This document shows, piece after piece, positions 31,916 through 42,740 of a stretch of 64,000 bases of DNA (position 1 is its first letter; every line of letters starts with the position of its first letter). The position numbers and the translations under genes are program-made. A model generated the notes under the pieces. That model saw only the letters and a program-made list of their open reading frames with translations. It had not been told where the DNA came from and made no database searches. This stretch comes from Agrypnia vestita (lineage: Eukaryota; Arthropoda; Insecta; Trichoptera; Phryganeidae): NCBI GenBank assembly GCA_016648135.1, contig JADDOH010008081.1:62001-126000 (forward strand), given 5' to 3'.

Positions 31916-32560
31916 GAATTTTCTGTGGAATCTATGAACCCTATATTTTATTGTAAATAAGTTCTGTTAAGGACTATTTCCACCTCACCATCAGTTTTCA
32001 GTAAAAATGAAACTTTTAAAAATGGCTTACCGCCGAATAGTGGACATGCTGCTTTTTCTGTTTACAAAATTGCATATTGCTGGCTTTGTTACAATGTTTT
32101 AGTCTAAATTCGACATCAAGTCTTACTTTAGTATACAGCATTTACTTTGTCATGTAACATACCCTTGGTTGAATGGGATATTGGATTCTTTGCTTTTAAT
32201 AGTGATTTGGAAACATGATTTTTGAAGGGATGGAGCTATATTTCCTATCAAATCTCGAACTTAGTAAATTCAAATTAGTAATGTTATGTATTTTTGGATA
32301 TTGCTGCCTTTTCTTTTATACCTCTCCGGTTCTCGTAGACTAATCGATATTGTACAATAAATATGATACGAGGTTATATAAGACAAAATGATTTGTATTC
32401 ACTTTATATTTATTATTTTAACGCAAAACATTTGTAAAATCGTTCCAACTCCATATATATTTAATTGGGTCTTACAAATAAAATTATTGGAGGAATTTTT
32501 TTAAATAAACTGTTGCTCAAATAAAACTTTAGGTAATAATAAATAGTTTGATATGATTTG
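31915..32560. other. Spacer, nothing recognised
   Basis: AT-rich intergenic DNA. Confidence 0.4.
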
Positions 32561-32581
32561 ATATGATGGGTAGTCAGTATG

Positions 32582-32632
32582 CGTTCGTCCTGACGAAGAT
32601 ACAGTGGTATCGAAACCGGTAAACGTGGAGTT
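32582..32632 (+). ncRNA. Hammerhead-like element, weak stem I
   Basis: Core CTGACGA (32590-32596), one unpaired A, stem II GATAC-AGTG-GTATC (five pairs), GAAA (32612-32615), stem III ACCGGT palindrome, H17 = A (32621). Stem I does not pair in the usual register; CGTT (32582-32585) can pair with AACG (32622-32625) only if four bases bulge. Probably a decayed member. Confidence 0.45.
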
Positions 32633-32764
32633 GCTCCAAGTGGTCAACACAAAGTTGATGATATGATATGATAAAGTTTCGCGACTACCAGCCTTTTGGT
32701 ATTTAGTACAGCTACCAAGAAAGAAAAATGTGCCAAGATAAAAAAAAAATGGCTTTCTATCCTA

Positions 32765-32820
32765 TCTGTCTATCCCTGTGGAGAAATAGCGTGATGTTTA
32801 GTTAGTTACAGGATGTGGAT
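32765..32820 (+). pseudogene. LINE 3'-terminal fragment
   Basis: Contains CTATCCCTGTGGAGAAATAG, CGTGATG and a TTTAGTTAGTTA tail, the 3' end of the same LINE family as 60081-60203 and 34930-35190. Confidence 0.6.
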
Positions 32821-32970
32821 AGGTTTTGCGTTAAATCGTTAAAATTAAAAAAATATATATTTAAAAAAAACCTATTCACGATAACTCGTATATAGGTTTT
32901 GCGTTAAATCGTTAAATTAAAAAAAAACTATTCACGATATCTCGTGCATACATTTTGCGTTAAAAAGTCG
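32818..32970. repeat. Tandem repeat, ~70-bp unit, 2.3 copies
   Basis: Unit begins ATAGGTTTTGCGTTAAATCG and contains CTATTCACGATAACTCGT; copies start near 32818, 32892 and 32949. Confidence 0.75.
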
Positions 32971-32974
32971 ACCC

Positions 32975-34255
32975 CAAGACACTAATTAAAATTCACAGAA
33001 ATATTTATACACACGTCTCCTTGCGTAAGTGCTCCCCCAAAATGTGTCCGTGTTGTATCACCTTCGACGCCCAATTCATAAATTTAACTTCTTGCCGCAT
33101 TCCCCGCACATCCCGTGTTTGTCAGGCGTCGTTAGAGGGCGCATATCTCCGAACAGAGCAAGTCTCTAGTACCGCTAGTGAAGCATTATATTACGACTGA
33201 TAATAGACAGACACCTCTACAAAAATAGACTACAATTTGACATTACACCGGCTGCGTTTGTCTCCTTTGCTCCTTTTCTTCTGCTGTGTTCCTTCTCTTC
33301 GGGCGCACAATTTGAATTCTGCAGTTTCGCGACATACGCGGTCGGTGACTTGCAAAGAAAATCGCGTAAATTCAAATAAAATGGCAAAAAAATGGCAAAG
33401 TAAAATAATGCCTTACCTTCTTGAATGTCGAATGAATATTTCGTTTTATTTCATTACCGATATATTGGCGTATATTGGGAAAAAGGACATTTAATTGCTT
33501 GATACATAGTCACGTGGAGTAGTTATACGCGATTTCTACTTCATTTATTAGGATTTTTATATTTAATTTTTTTTAAATCGTATTATTCATTTATTAATTA
33601 GGTTGATTATCGAGGTATTTGGAATAAATACAAAAACCTCATAATGTTCATAAATCAAAAAGTTATATAATAAAGTTTACATGCATGTAGATTGCGTATA
33701 TTGCGTGCTCCACATGCGGGGTAAAAGTATACTTATACGTACCCCTAATTGCAATTATATATATTAGAAATATCACTTTGCACCTGTTAAACTAACACTA
33801 TTTCTTCAAAAATTAATATATACCAGACATCGCTCTGACATACTTGATACAAATAGCACATGACGGTGACAAAGGGGAAATATTTAATGAGTAATTTACC
33901 TGTCAATTTTTACATTCAACACAGGGCTCACTACGCGCACATACTGCTTCAAGATGACCCAAAACGTTACTAAATTAAGAAATGCGCGGATGCGAAGCAT
34001 GCATGCTTACCCCGTGTGACTCTTCACGGATAATACATATAAATATAAATATATACTATCGCCACAGTGTACCTTTAAGAGTGTAGACGACGAATAATCG
34101 GTAGTTTTTAACCAACTTGTACTTGCATCTAATTAAGTCCTGATAGTAAACTCTTGCCTGTCGCAACACAGTTTTCTAGTGAAACAAGCATAGTAAAATT
34201 AAACCTATAATAAATGTAAATAATGTAAAGCATTAAACAAATAATAATAGACATA
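32975..34255. other. Spacer; weak GC island around 33050-33330
   Basis: 33050-33340 is moderately GC-rich (GTCAGGCGTCGTTAGAGGGCGC). The 85-codon frame at 33237-33494 begins with a hydrophobic stretch resembling a signal peptide, but continues as low-information sequence with no family match. I would not call a gene. Confidence 0.35.
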
Positions 34256-34257
34256 CA

Positions 34258-34510
34258 GAAAAATCAAATCACGGAATAAATATTTGGCTGCTACAGGGAT
34301 TCGAACCACGGATATCCTTCCTATCCGGGGCAGGCGCGTTATCCAATTACGCTATAGCGGTCACCTTTATTTCTGTGAATAATCAATTAATAAATGAGAC
34401 TTACAGATAAAGTCGATATATTCACAGAAATCACAGGAGGCCGCTATAGCGTAAAATCCCCGGATAAGAAGGAGATCCGTGGTTCGAATCCCATCAGCAG
34501 CCAAATATAT
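34258..34510. repeat. Inverted pair of tRNA-like (SINE-head) sequences
   Basis: The left unit (34281-34365, minus) reads as an Arg-tRNA-like sequence: CCGCTATAGCGTAATTGGAT (A-box-like D arm), a shortened anticodon arm, GGTTCGAATCC (B box) and a CAGCCA end. The right unit (34437-34502, plus) has CCGCTATAGCGTAAAATCC, GGTTCGAATCCC and CAGCAGCCA but lacks the D-loop/anticodon middle. Neither folds to a full cloverleaf, so these are SINE heads or tRNA pseudogenes. Confidence 0.6.
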
Positions 34511-34610
34511 TTTTTTCTTCTTCTTCAAATGTAGCAAATTTATTTTGTGGTAACATAATTATAATTAATATAAATTAACTTTGTTTAAACCACTTATTTA
34601 TTGAAAAAAA

Positions 34611-34647
34611 TCAACATGTTTCGAAGCCAATGGCTTCTTCATCAGGA
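34611..34647 (-). ncRNA. Hammerhead ribozyme, left arm
   Basis: Minus strand: stem I TC (2 pairs), core CTGATGA (34639-34645), one unpaired A, stem II GAAGCC-ATT-GGCTTC (six exact pairs), GAAA, stem III ACATGT palindrome, H17 = U, stem I GA. The core and stem II are perfect; stem I is only two pairs in this copy. Confidence 0.65.
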
Positions 34648-34663
34648 AAAACAGTTTTAGGTT

Positions 34664-34702
34664 TTCCTGATGAAAAAGCCATTGGCTTCGAAACATGTTG
34701 AT
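34664..34702 (+). ncRNA. Hammerhead ribozyme, right arm
   Basis: Core CTGATGA (34667-34673), then AAAAGCC-ATT-GGCTTC (five pairs AAGCC/GGCTT, with an A-C mismatch at the base where the left arm has a G-C pair), GAAA (34690-34693), ACATGT, H17 = T, stem I TC/GA. Opposite orientation to the left-arm copy. Confidence 0.6.
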
Positions 34703-34929
34703 TTTTTTCAATAAATAAGTGATTTAAGCAAAGTTAATTTATATTAATTATAAATATTTTTTTGTTGATTTGATTTTTCTGATCTAATTGATTAATAAAA
34801 TTGGTTTTAAAATTTCGCAGAACTTTTTTCTGAAAAAATTGCAACTTCACTTTAAGAATGTGTGATCTTGTACATAAAAAAATTTCGTTTTAATATAGCA
34901 CTATCAGTACCTACCTAAATACGTTCTTG

Positions 34930-35300
34930 AATTTTCATAACTAACTAACTAACTTACCATCACGCCGTTTCCCCGTGGGGGTAGGCAGAGTGGATAGAGC
35001 GCCACACTCTTCTGTCCTGACATAAAACTCTCGCCTCATTCACATTCATACATCTTCGCATGCAAGCTCGCCGGTTGTTGAGGCTTCTAACGGGATCATC
35101 TTCCAGTATCTGGTTAATCAGGTCACGCCACGTCTTCCGCTGTCGCCCTCTCTTTCTGGCGCCATGGACACTTGCATTATACATATCTTTCTTACCATTC
35201 TTTCCTCATTCATTCGCTCAATATGCCCAAACCATCTGAGTGACCCTTTTTCTAATTCTATTAATATGCTTATATCAGCTTTCATTATTTTATTTGTATT
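34930..35300 (-). pseudogene. LINE 3' end with good C-terminal coding remnant
   Basis: The minus frame from 35184 reads NASVHGARKRGRQRKTWRDL then INQILEDDPVRSLNNRRACM and VWRSIHSAYPHGETA, then a stop and a TTAGTTAGTTAG tail. Upstream, frameshifted, is RWFGHIERMNEERMVRKI. This FGH..RM.EER..., R.GR.RK.W.D, NRRACM..., SAYP.G..A order is the C-terminal end of a common lepidopteran non-LTR retrotransposon. One frameshift separates the two halves. Confidence 0.75.
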
Positions 35301-36400
35301 GCATGCATGTCTTACTTTTTTAAGTATATTTTATACGAAATTTTATATTTTATACGAAATACATAATTCACTGTTAAAAAGGAATGAATGAAATTTCATT
35401 AATTGTTTTCGATATTTTCAAATATAACTTGTTATAAGCGGTACTCTATGTAGGCAGATAATAGGCTTGCTTTTTTTTTAGGTAAAACTGAATAAGTCCT
35501 GTACCTACCCACCGTAATGTGAAATGACATATTTTAATTTTTAAACATTTGAGAATTTCCGAAATGTGTAAAAATGCAAGTTTAACGTTGTGTAAACGAA
35601 ATGTGTAAAAAAACAAGTTTAACGTTAAAGAGTATTAACACTGGTAACAAGTGTCACCTATTTTTCTTGATCATTTATTTAGAAACTTGTGTGGGGATGT
35701 ACATGTTTGTACATCCAAATATATTTTCATTTAAATCAAAAAATGTTTGCTTCACAAACAAACTTCTGTCTTTTAATATTATTGAATATAATATTATTTT
35801 TGTTCACTTCATTAGATCTTCCTCCTGGAAGGTGATTCAAAAATCACATCGCAAGTGTAACACAATTATTCTTACTCAATTATTCTCTTCGTGTTTTTAT
35901 GATAAATGCATTTATTATATTTACACAATAATGTATGTATAGCACGTTTACTCAATACTCGTGAAATGCAAGTGTAAAAGCGTTAATTTTTTCGATTGCA
36001 AATTTTATCAAATATCAGTAAACAGTTACTGGTAAGTTATCCAATTTAAACCATTCTGTCTTGCTTAGGTACAAGGTATTGATGTTTTCCTGGATATTTT
36101 ACCGTCTGTATACGACACTTCTGTTGTCTTTTTTGTTTTTCCATATTTTGATGTATTAATGATCCTCTTTGAATTATCTGTAAAGAAAAAAATAAAGAAT
36201 GCAGTTAAATTCAATATTTAATATTAGATTGAGCCAAAACACTTACCTTTTTTACAAAATACGCTTAAATATAGGTACAGGAAAAATGGAAACCAACCTC
36301 GTTTTTCTCTTAATGTCCTTTTTGAAGTCACTGGTTTTTTACCTAAACAGGGCAGTATTGCGATATAAACTGAACTTATAACAACAAGGTATACCTCTTT
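35300..36400. other. Spacer, no gene recognised
   Basis: AT-rich. Frames at 35601-35942 (113 codons, plus) and 36199-36381 are Phe/Ile/Asn-rich and motif-free. Confidence 0.35.
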
Positions 36401-36404
36401 CCAT

Positions 36405-36665
36405 TTAAGAAAGGACAATCGAATTAATATGTGTAAGCCGTGCGTAGGAGACACATTGTTTCGTGGTGTTTATACCAATCCTGGATAAAGACACCAGCTG
36501 TCTCTCCATCCATTGTTTTGGTGATCTTCCTGGACGTCTAATGCCAGCAGGTATCTCGTTCTTTGCCGAAATTAAAGCCAATATTTTCGTTACAGTAATA
36601 AAAATATCGCTATTTGACAGATTTCTTGACGTTTCACTATTTCTGGGTGTCGGGATAACAATCAC
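36405..36665 (-). pseudogene. Possible LINE C-terminal relic
   Basis: The minus frame contains AGIRRPGRSPKQWMERQ, reminiscent of the GRRRPGR...W.. end of some non-LTR retrotransposon proteins. The rest does not match anything I recognise. Weak. Confidence 0.25.
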
Positions 36666-36669
36666 AAAA

Positions 36670-37240
36670 TATCAATCTTGTTATTCTCAGAAAACGGCCG
36701 AATATCCATTATACCCAACCCTTCTACAAATATTCTGAAAGTTGAAGGCTGGGAATGAACAAATCTAAAGCTGAGGTAACGTAATATCGAATTAGCGAAA
36801 ATTATTTCTAGTGCAAATGTGTATCGTCTAATTTGTTTTGTGGTGCACACATATCTGAAACAAGATATAGAAAACAAACTAACACGTAGGTACCTATATT
36901 CATTCAATTTTCATAATGATTTCAATTATGATTTACACTGTAACATTATGGACGGGTTTTGTAGAAACCTTCGCTTTATTGCACAATTTGATGATTTTAT
37001 ATCAATTTTTTTTTGTTCGTTTTTATACATAATTTTTTTTAATATTCAATTTAATATACTGGCTTTTTGGATGGTGTCACTATTGTTTTCAAGATACGAT
37101 TTGTAAGATATATGTATTTACATAGACATTGCATACTTTTTATTATTAAGTATAAATTTGTACACTTTTTTTATTGTCTGTGATAAAATTAATGAAAGGT
37201 ATTTTTAGAAAGAGCAGCAGCCATCAGTTTAATAATTCAT
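36670..37240. other. Spacer, nothing recognised
   Basis: AT-rich intergenic DNA. Confidence 0.4.
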
Positions 37241-37244
37241 AACA

Positions 37245-37395
37245 TTTATTTATTAATTCGGCTATACAAATCAAGTGGAATTGGTGAACGTTATATTACG
37301 TAAATCGCTTAAGCCTCACCACATCATCACTTGAGCCAGCCGCACAATAAGTCATAAGGCCCATGACCAGCCAAAAAAGACTACCATACCTATCT
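37245..37395 (-). repeat. GTGATCACTTAAG family copy
   Basis: GTGGAATTGGTGAACGTTAT, TCGCTTAAGCC, ATCACTTGAGCCAGCC, AAGTCATAAGGCCCATG and GACTACCATACCTATC follow family order; a ~20-bp tandem duplication of the ATCACTT(A/G)AGCC core is present. Confidence 0.65.
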
Positions 37396-37479
37396 TAGCA
37401 CTCTGTCAACGTGGTCTCTCCACTATCTCCTTCTATTTTTACTCCCCTTATATTAACTCGTGGCGTCTGCTTGCTCGCT

Positions 37480-37990
37480 TGCCGGCTTGCCGTCGAAAAA
37501 ACTTTGGATCGATTTTTGACCCTTTTCCCATGATCCAATCGATCTGAAACTTTGCAAGCAGACTCATGGCGACGATCAAGAAAATCTATCAAATTTTCGT
37601 TAAAAAATAATAATAATTATAGTATAATTTTGGATTTTTCAATTTTTTAACAGTTTTTTCAAATTGGAATCATTACAAAAGTTTGATTACTAGCAACGGC
37701 GGCCCGATAACGACGCGGAATATTTTCTAAATTTTAATTACACCGTCGGTATACATAAAAGATAATTCACTACGAATGTCGAAAATCTAAATTGACTGAC
37801 AAATGTTTTTAGAATTTAATCTTCAAAGCATGAAGTGTCTTATCAAAGCTCAAAACATCTGACATTTTAGAAATATATTAAATTACTGTAAGTTTAGTGT
37901 TATGTTATATGTTTTAATTCGTCTTTAATTGTTGTTATATTTTACAGAGAAAGGGAGTATAATAAAAATTTTGTTTTTATGGGTTAGTTT
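37480..37990 (+). repeat. ~480-bp dispersed repeat, copy 1
   Basis: Collinear with 54825-55300: GACCCTTTTCCC(A/G)TGATCCAATCGA, CTGAAACTT(T/G)GCAAG, GGCGACGATCAAGAA, ATAACG(A/T)CGCGGAATATTTTC, TACGAATGTCGAAAATCTA, AAGTGTCTTATCAAAGCTC and GAGAAAGGGAGT. No protein motif. The high identity over a long noncoding span suggests a relatively young family. Class unknown. Confidence 0.8.
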
Positions 37991-38435
37991 TTTTCACCTC
38001 TTCGATATCGCCGATCATTAGAATTTTCGAGTTTCATATTGATTATACCCGCGATGGGTCGGAGAGTTTTCATTTCGGTATCTACGTTGATTAACATTCT
38101 AATAGAAATAAATTTTAATTTAATTATCTGAGATCTAGAAATTTTTTTAAAATTATTTTTCCAGCTAATCAAGTTATATTCTTGGGAAGCACTAAAACGG
38201 TGTTCGTGTATTTTTTACTAATAACCAACTAATGTACCTTTATATGACTTGGACGGTCGCCAACTGTAATATTTTTGCTGGCGGAGTTGGTCCCCCGTTT
38301 TTAAATTGAGACATACCTATTACTTCTCACCTTCTCGCCAAGCAGATCAGATTTGACCACCAGGAAGTAGTGGCTGCTGACATCACACATTAATAATTTA
38401 TAACGCTAAAAAAACTAAACACTGTGTATAAATTA
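37990..38435. other. Spacer, nothing recognised
   Basis: AT-rich DNA; no element recognised. Confidence 0.4.
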
Positions 38436-38439
38436 ATAA

Positions 38440-38760
38440 GTTCCGAAAGCTAGTCAAATGTTCCATATATGTATTATATTACATTGTGCATCACTTAAGC
38501 CAGCTCGTACTGGTTGTAAGCCCTGGGCCATTGCATAAAAAAAGACTTGTATACACGTTTTCCATATAAAATCTTAATCCATCCATCCGGGGACAAAAAC
38601 CAGTAACTGTGTTCTCAAAACACATCTACATATAAAAATATTGTTAAAATATATACCTACTGATGTATCAAAGGAAGTAAATATTGAAAATACTAATTTT
38701 CAGGCGTATTCTAGTGTACTCGTATATGTGAAATAATTCGGAAGAATATCATATAGAAAA
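38440..38760 (-). repeat. GTGATCACTTAAG family, long copy
   Basis: Contains TTGTGCATCACTTAAGCCAGC, GGTTGTAAGCCCTGGGCCA, ACACGTTTTCCATATAAAATC, CCAGTAACTGTGTTCTCAAAA, AATATTGTTAAAATATATACC and TTTTCAGGCGTATTCTAG, linking the core with the distal half found at 14.9 and 3.1 kb. Confidence 0.7.
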
Positions 38761-38944
38761 TCATATAGGTACATCAAAAAGAATATTGCTTATTATTCCA
38801 GTTAAATAAAGGCAGGTATCGTTACCAGCCGAGAAATATGTGTAGTAGTGTAGTAGAAAAATACTAGTTCTTTTGAAAATACTACAGATGTCTCTTGTAA
38901 AGTCAATTAAAATTAGCAGAAGATTTTCAAATTTGAACAAATAT

Positions 38945-39075
38945 AGAACAATAATTTGATAATGCGTGAATGTTCTTACGATGGAATTGGTGAACGTTGC
39001 ATTGTGTAGAGCGATCACATGTTTATCATATAGGTAAATAGCTTTATGTCTGTGAGACTTCTCTAATTTATCTTA
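38945..39075 (-). repeat. GTGATCACTTAAG family copy
   Basis: TTTGATAATGCGTGAATG, TTCTTACGATGGAATTGGTG, GTTGCATTGTGTAGAGCGATCAC and GTCTGTGAGACTTCTCTAATTTA in family order. Confidence 0.65.
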
Positions 39076-39179
39076 ATAAGTTGCACATCTCAGTAGCACC
39101 CAAAATATTTAATCTATTTCCGAAACAAATCAAATTATTTGAAATAAACATTACAAAGTCAATACTTAAGCACAACATT

Positions 39180-39320
39180 TTCAACAAAAATAACACATCA
39201 CCCTGATGATGTGTTATTTTTGAAATGTCGGCCAGAAAGCTCGTAGAAACTCGTAGAATATCCCAGAAAATTCAAACCAGAAGATTCTGAACGGCCGTGA
39301 ATGCGCGCAGATGCAGAGCG
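39180..39320 (+). mobile_element. PLE-like end with hairpin and hammerhead remnant
   Basis: AAAAATAACACATCA (39186-39200) and its complement (39207-39221) form a hairpin that absorbs the core CTGATGA (39203-39209). TGAAATGTCGGCC follows. The tail AGAATATCCCAGAAAA..GAAGATTCTGAACGGCCGTGAA matches 14250-14305. The hammerhead has no proper stem II or stem I. Confidence 0.55.
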
Positions 39321-39526
39321 AACTTATGATGAATGGAGATGGTGATGGTGTTCTAGAGAGAAGAAATAATGACAAGTGTGACGTAATTGTAAACAACGAA
39401 TGCGTAGAACAAGTGAATGAGTTCGTGTACTACTAAAGTATGTTTAGTAGAGACGACAGGGCTGAGAATGATATCGGAGGAGAATGACTGCGGGTAACAA
39501 AGGTAAGTGGTGCTCGGAATGCTATT

Positions 39527-39532
39527 ATTTGT

Positions 39533-39563
<31 letters not shown>

Positions 39564-39616
39564 TTGATTGATTGATTGATTGATTTATTTATTTATTTAT
39601 TTATTTATTTGTATAT

Positions 39617-39699
<83 letters not shown>

Positions 39700-39716
39700 T
39701 TCATTTATTTATTCAT

Positions 39717-39759
<43 letters not shown>

Positions 39760-39763
39760 TTAA
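39527..39763. repeat. (TTTA)n microsatellite
   Basis: About 240 bp of TTTA tetramers with interruptions: a (GATT)n block near 39564-39582, one GTATA change, and two C substitutions. Open frames of 63 and 71 codons here are just FIYL repeats. Confidence 0.95.
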
Positions 39764-39949
39764 CGCCCTAAAGGGCTTTTACAATAGATAGGTAAGTGTA
39801 CATTAACAGAATATATAGTTTAAAGAGTACAAAACAAAAACATGTAAAGATAATAATGACATAAAGAGAAAAGAAAATACTTAAAATGTAGATATAAATA
39901 GCCAATATGACCATTATTGCCAATAATAACCTGTTAAAAGAAGCAAGAC

Positions 39950-40440
39950 TAGCGGTACACAAAGGCGTTCTAGTGCCAACTCTGATGGTATGGAAGCGAA
40001 TCCTGGGATTGGCAAAAAAGGAATGAAATTAGACAGAATGCGGTGGAAATGCGGTCACTAAGACGCTTGTGTAGAAAATCTTTGGTCGATAGAGTGAGGA
40101 ATGAACAAATTGAAAGTGAATGTAACTGGCTGGAGTATGGAGACAGAATAAAGAAAGGAGTACTGAGATGGTTTGGCCATGTAAAACGTATGAGCGAGGA
40201 AAGGATGGTTAAGAAAATATATGGGGCGAGTGTTAAAGACAACAGGAATAAAGGGCATCTGCGAAAGACCTGGCATAATTAGATACTCTAAAAATTTGAG
40301 GATGGTCCTGTTAAAAGCCTCAACAACCGTAGAGCTTGCATGAGAAGACGTATGAATGTAGCCGAACCAAAAGTAAAGTGCCGAGAATATGGCGCTCTAT
40401 CCTCTCTACCTACCCCTGCGGGGAAACGTTAGTTGTTAGT
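39950..40440 (+). pseudogene. LINE C-terminal region and 3' UTR
   Basis: The frame from 40043 encodes MRSLRRLCRKSLVDRVRNEQ, then GVLRWFGHVKRMSEERMVKK and IYGASVKDNRNKGHLRKTWH. After a stop, SLNNRRACMRRRMNVAEPKV follows, then CTACCCCTGCGGGGAAACG and GTTAGTTGTTAG at the 3' end. Upstream VPTLM..GS(E)SW..QKRNE is split by a frameshift. Same LINE family as 34930-35300; the RT core is missing. Confidence 0.75.
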
Positions 40441-40449
40441 ACGATGTAT

Positions 40450-41145
40450 TTACCTACACGTACAAGAATACAGTGTACCCATGTCTAAGGTTTTATAAGT
40501 AACCCGTACTTATATATTTTTTAAAACTTTTACTAATAAAACTAAATTGTCAGAATGGGTAAAACATTAAACAATAATTTTGTGTAAATTAATTAAAAAT
40601 AACTTTGTAGACTGTTTTACTATTTAATACTGATCGTGTCTGATAAAAGAAAACTCATTGTAAATACATAGATATTACAGACAGTTGATTTTAATAGTGA
40701 ATTTCAGGTAAATTATATATTTATGTTGTATTATTAAATAAATCCGTTATAAAAATAAAATCTTATCTTTAAATGAGCTTATAAATTTAATTTACTAGTC
40801 ATTTTGAAGACTTAACATTTTTATACAAAATACTCAATGGCAAGCTGAATGACTTTGATTCGACTGATTTAATTTTGTTCTGCATTTCTTCTGCTCAGTG
40901 TCATCTTGGTATTAATATATCTAAATTAATTTTAAAAATATAGGATTTACACTTCACAGCAAAATTATCTATTTTTTATTACTAAAAAAAATAAATTAAT
41001 AATTAAATATATACAATATTTTGCTCTTAAAAAGGAAATTATAAAAGGAAACATCACAAGAAGAGCAGAAATCATATTAAGATTAAGGTAAGCCTTAGAG
41101 GTGTTATTTTGTATTGAAAATGACGCTTTCAAGGCGTACCTTAAC
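40450..41145. other. Spacer, nothing recognised
   Basis: AT-rich intergenic DNA. Confidence 0.4.
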
Positions 41146-41149
41146 CTTT

Positions 41150-41465
41150 AATCATCAAAGTATCGGCTCTGAATCCGGGCATCAGGCGCGTCGTTTGTGA
41201 CTTGGCAGAGGAGGCAATAGTATGATCGCTACCGGATTCCGATTGAGTTCCACACCCGCTCAATACACAAGGGTAGGTACGCCCCAATTTATTCCCTTCC
41301 CTGCGAGGGCCAGCTACCCTTCCCAGCCTCCGCCTTCTCGACCAATAACATCGTGTGACGTGGTTGCCATGGCAACACCGGAAAAGGGGATAAAAGAAAA
41401 TTCGAATCGGCGACGAGCTCAGATTTATGGAAGTCGATGAGGAACGGGGCGGATATTAAATGCCA
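41150..41465. promoter_or_regulatory. GC-rich island 12 with perfect X-box palindrome
   Basis: Island with GGGCATCAGGCGCGTCG, CGAGGGCCAGCTACCCTTCCC and CGACCAATAACATCG (inverted CCAAT word). The perfect 14-bp palindrome GTTGCCATGGCAAC lies at 41363-41376. It matches the RFX X-box consensus (GTTRCCATGGYAAC) and is preceded by TGACGTG. A CCAAT, CRE and X-box cluster is the arrangement expected of a promoter or enhancer, for example of a ciliary gene, but no transcript start is seen. Confidence 0.5.
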
Positions 41466-41479
41466 ATTTTTTTTGACAA

Positions 41480-42270
41480 TTTTCGTGGATAAATTATTGC
41501 CTATCTTGCTGTAATTTTTCAAGCGCAGTATTTTTCAAGAGGGGTAAAAACACTAGAATTAAAATCGTTATTTTTTTTTAATTTATCTTCTTACTTTTTC
41601 ACATTTCATTGGGTATGTTTTATTTTAAAGTAAAATGCGATGATTGTGTTAGTTAATTAGTGGCTGCTGAGTAGAATTGAAAGATTAGCTTGTTGGTCTT
41701 GTGTTAGGACACTCGTCTCGTGATCGAATCTCACTCCAGACTACGAAGTTAGTCCTATTTTCATAGCAGAAGCGTTTAGCTTAGTTTTAAAATAGTAATT
41801 GATGTGACACGTATTCCGTGTTTGCATCTTTATTAAAAAAAAAACAGGATGAAATAATAATCAGTTTTACAAAAACTGAGACAATAATGAGTACGCTGAC
41901 CAATTATAAGCATTCGCCCCCCAACACCATATTTCAAAGCAAGATTTTCTGTAAGGGTAATAAATATGGTGTACGAATATTTATCGAGTTATAATTGTAA
42001 GGCTTAATTAATATACCTCTAACACATTATATCTCTTTTCCAACGAGAATGATATATTAAAGTTAACGCCGATGTCATCAAAAATATTATTATAAAATTT
42101 TAATTTTTAGTCATCTGAAGGATTCTCAGCTATCTGGATGAGCTCTATCTTTTCTGTCGTTTCTATCGTTTCTGATATTGTCAAGGTTTTTCTAGATTTA
42201 TTCTTGATCCGATTTAGTGCTGACAAATGCTTAAAAAGAATAGTACATTTTAAAATACTGTCAAATTTTG
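41480..42270. other. Spacer with a possible tRNA-like SINE head
   Basis: 41688-41750 has TTGTGTTAGGACACTCGTC and GTGATCGAATCTCAC, a B-box-like GATCGAATC with a short paired T arm. Too degenerate for a tRNA call. The remainder is AT-rich. Confidence 0.3.
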
Positions 42271-42740
42271 TATAAACCGCATTGACGTTTCAACATATAA
42301 GAAACCCGGAGTTCTTTAGAATAAGCCAGCACACTAATAATCTCGGTTACTTTTCTCCCATCACAAGGTGTCGCACATATAATTTGTATTGTGCTGACCC
42401 TAACATTGATGCCCATATTCTTGCAGATACTTTATCTTCGTTCAAAAACTCACTCATACACACCATCCATTTTCTAAACGATGATATGAACCTATAGATC
42501 CATTAAATCAATCATTCATTAAATACTAATCGGACTTCACATACATTCAAACACAAAATATACAATATGCATAAATGTACATGTAAAATATAATTATTTG
42601 CAAAAATACATGTTACCATTACTATCCCAATTACACTTGTAATTGGGATAATGGGCATAGTCTTCACTATAATGTTTATTATCAGAGTATCGTGTACCTA
42701 TTATCCTGTTAGTGTCTCTAATAAATAAATAAATAAAATA
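42270..42740 (+). pseudogene. LINE C-terminal fragment
   Basis: The frame 42282-42497 encodes RNPEFFRISQHTNNLGYFSP, ITRCRTYNLYC and DTLSSFKNSLIH. This is the R..FF.......N.GY.SP..R....YN...... .SFK..L pattern of LINE tails of the Jockey/RTE type. The AT-rich 3' UTR ends in AATAAATAAATAAAATAAAA (42719-42740). Confidence 0.65.

Larger units (their letters stand above)
34515..34760. mobile_element. Fold-back PLE pair: hairpin with two hammerheads
   Basis: Near-perfect inverted repeat of about 100-bp arms around AAAAACAGTTTTAGGTTTT. Each arm runs TTAATATAAATTAACTTTG, CCACTTATTTATTGAAAAAAA, then the hammerhead. The outer left block ATTTTGTGGTAACATAATT is the conserved PLE terminus seen at 1390, 11925 and 30815. 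Confidence 0.8.

Noticed and set aside
33237..33494. 85-codon frame with a signal-peptide-like start
   Set aside because: The rest has no recognisable domain or cysteine pattern; not enough to call a secreted peptide.
34281..34365. Functional tRNA-Arg gene
   Set aside because: Anticodon arm is one base short and acceptor ends do not pair fully; inverted partner is deleted; fits a SINE head or pseudogene.
39576..39791. Open frames reading FIYL repeats
   Set aside because: Pure translation of the (TTTA)n microsatellite.
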